DNA from: JACZQZ01 sp046756945 | GTDB taxonomy: Bacteria; Pseudomonadota; Alphaproteobacteria; Rhodospirillales; 2-02-FULL-58-16 | Length of the DNA stretch: 12,475 nucleotides | Assembly (NCBI GenBank): GCA_046756945.1 | Contig: JBHHXI010000091.1 | Span: 1 to 12,475, forward strand | Direction: 5' to 3' | Part shown: positions 11,691 to 12,475 of the stretch, piece after piece | Position numbering within the stretch: the stretch's first letter is position 1 | Layout of the letters: the number at the start of each line of letters is the position of its first letter | Position numbers and translations under genes: made by a program | Notes under the pieces: generated by a model | What the model saw: the letters and a program-made list of their open reading frames with translations, nothing else | Databases searched by the model: none | Told to the model about the DNA's origin: nothing

Positions 11691-12475
11691 TCAGATTTCG
11701 TAACCCCGTTCGCCATGGGTGGTGATGTCCAGGCCCTCGATCTCGTCCTCCTCGCTGACCCTGAGGCCGACCGCGGAGGCGACGACCTTGAGGATGACCC
11801 AGCTCAGACCCCCGGCCCAGACCACGGTTGTCGCGGCGCCGACGAACTGCACCCACAGGGCCTTGCCAATACCGAAGCCTTCGGCGAAACCGAGGCCGCC
11901 CAGGGCCCCGGCGGTGAAGAACGCGGTCAGCATGATCCCCAGTATGCCGCCGACGCCGTGCACGGCGAAGACGTCCAGGGAATCGTCGATCCTGCAGCGC
12001 TGCTTGACCGCCTGCACCGCGGCGAAGCAGACGAGGCCGGCGGCGGTGCCGATGACCAGGGCGCCCACCGGCCCGACGAAGCCGGACGCCGGCGTGATCG
12101 TCGCCAGGCCGGCGATGGTCCCGGTGACCATGCCGACCAGGCTGGGCTTTCCGTACTTGATCCATTCGACGGCCATCCATACCAGCGACGCCGTGGCCGC
12201 CGAGATGTGGGTCGCCACCATGGCCATGCCGGCGTTGCCGTTGGCGGCGAGCGCGCTGCCGGCGTTGAAACCGAACCAGCCGACCCACAGCATGGCGGCG
12301 CCGGTCAAAACCAAGCCCCGGTTGTGGGGCGGCTTGTCCTCGGCCGCGTGCTTGACCATCGGGAGCTCGAGGTCCTCGAGGTCCTTCTGGGTCAGGTCGG
12401 TGATGATCATGAAGAAGATGATGAGGAGGAAGACGACGTCGATCATCGGCGTCATGTTCATCTCCATCTCTGTCT
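11691..12475 (-). CDS. Chimeric partial frame: ExbD/TolR-type N-terminus joined to C-terminal half of ammonium transporter Amt
   Basis: The frame enters from the right edge without a defined start. About 212 C-terminal residues are clearly Amt/MEP/Rh: LWVGWFGFNAGSALAANG, ITPASGFVGPVGALVIG, DDSLDVFAVHGVGGILG (with the second pore histidine) and a C-terminal EEDEIEGLDITTHGERGYEI that contacts P-II. This covers roughly the last six of eleven helices. The first five helices, with the aspartate and first pore histidine, are missing. They are replaced by about 48 residues with MNMTPMIDVVFLLIIFFMIITD and LEDLELPMVKHAAEDKPP, a typical ExbD/TolR N-terminus with its membrane helix and key Asp. Such a protein could not form an Amt channel. 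The segment uses CTC for leucine in five of six cases up to the join. An assembly chimera is the likeliest explanation; the true amt gene should continue from about 12320. Confidence 0.8.
   Translation of the reverse strand, partial: TEMEMNMTPMIDVVFLLIIFFMIITDLTQKDLEDLELPMVKHAAEDKPPHNRGLVLTGAAMLWVGWFGFNAGSALAANGNAGMAMVATHISAATASLVWMAVEWIKYGKPSLVGMVTGTIAGLATITPASGFVGPVGALVIGTAAGLVCFAAVQAVKQRCRIDDSLDVFAVHGVGGILGIMLTAFFTAGALGGLGFAEGFGIGKALWVQFVGAATTVVWAGGLSWVILKVVASAVGLRVSEEDEIEGLDITTHGERGYEI
12315..12335. other. Chimera junction inside the Amt frame
   Basis: The switch from ExbD-like to Amt-like protein falls at the residues PPHN (codons at 12321-12332). Pro-His-Asn is where Amt proteins normally continue into the WVGWFGFNAGS helix, and ExbD proteins also tend to have a Lys-Pro-Pro stretch after the first helix. 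This suggests a join at short shared sequence. From here to the window end is about 146 bp. Confidence 0.65.
12470..12475 (+). other. Possible Nextera adapter remnant at the contig end
   Basis: The last six plus-strand bases are CTGTCT, identical to the start of the Nextera read-through adapter CTGTCTCTTATACACATCT. Six bases alone can match by chance, but their position at the very end, next to a read-length foreign segment, supports an untrimmed adapter. Confidence 0.4.

Overview
This window is GC-rich (codon third positions are almost all G/C). It looks like an alphaproteobacterium, probably of the Rhodospirillales type. The grounds are the P-II/Amt pair, the EmrAB-MarR cassette, the family mix of the catabolic operon, and a block of tandem palindromes at the left edge like intergenic repeats I associate with Magnetospirillum/Azospirillum-type genomes. 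The taxonomic call is inference only. The window is almost fully coding, 10 of its 11 genes lie on the minus strand, and no gene-free stretch reaches 300 bases.

Layout from left to right. Bases 1-128 hold six back-to-back hairpins that also encode the C-terminus of the first gene. At 95-1171 (-) is an isocitrate/isopropylmalate dehydrogenase paralogue whose best start may be an ATT codon at 1180. At 1281-1739 (+) is a hot-dog acyl-CoA thioesterase, the only plus-strand gene. At 1780-4914 (-) is a marR-emrA-emrB drug-efflux operon with tightly joined or overlapping genes. Its 175-bp upstream region (4915-5089) is rich in signals: two TATAAT boxes embedded in a 22-bp dyad, twin 15-bp direct repeats, a perfect 9-bp GC hairpin, three helically phased GCCGATG copies and two more palindromes.

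At 5090-11198 (-) is a tightly packed six-gene catabolic operon. Its transcription order is MmgE/PrpD, MaoC-like hydratase, acyl-CoA dehydrogenase, CaiB/BaiF CoA-transferase, LeuC-like and LeuD-like. Spacings are -4 to +11 bp. The enzyme set suggests CoA-dependent breakdown of a (methyl- or alkyl-branched) dicarboxylic acid of the itaconate/mesaconate/methylsuccinate/2-alkylmalate kind. LeuCD would isomerise a 2-alkylmalate, and the separate LeuB-like enzyme at the left could decarboxylate the product to a 2-oxoacid. The substrate is not shown by the sequence.

The right end carries a nitrogen-sensing P-II gene (11321-11659) downstream of an ammonium transporter (11691 to the edge). That last frame is a chimera: about 48 residues of an ExbD/TolR-type protein run in frame into the C-terminal half of Amt. 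The foreign part is about 146 bp, roughly one short read. The final six bases equal the start of the Nextera read-through adapter, so a chimeric contig end is more likely than a real fusion gene.
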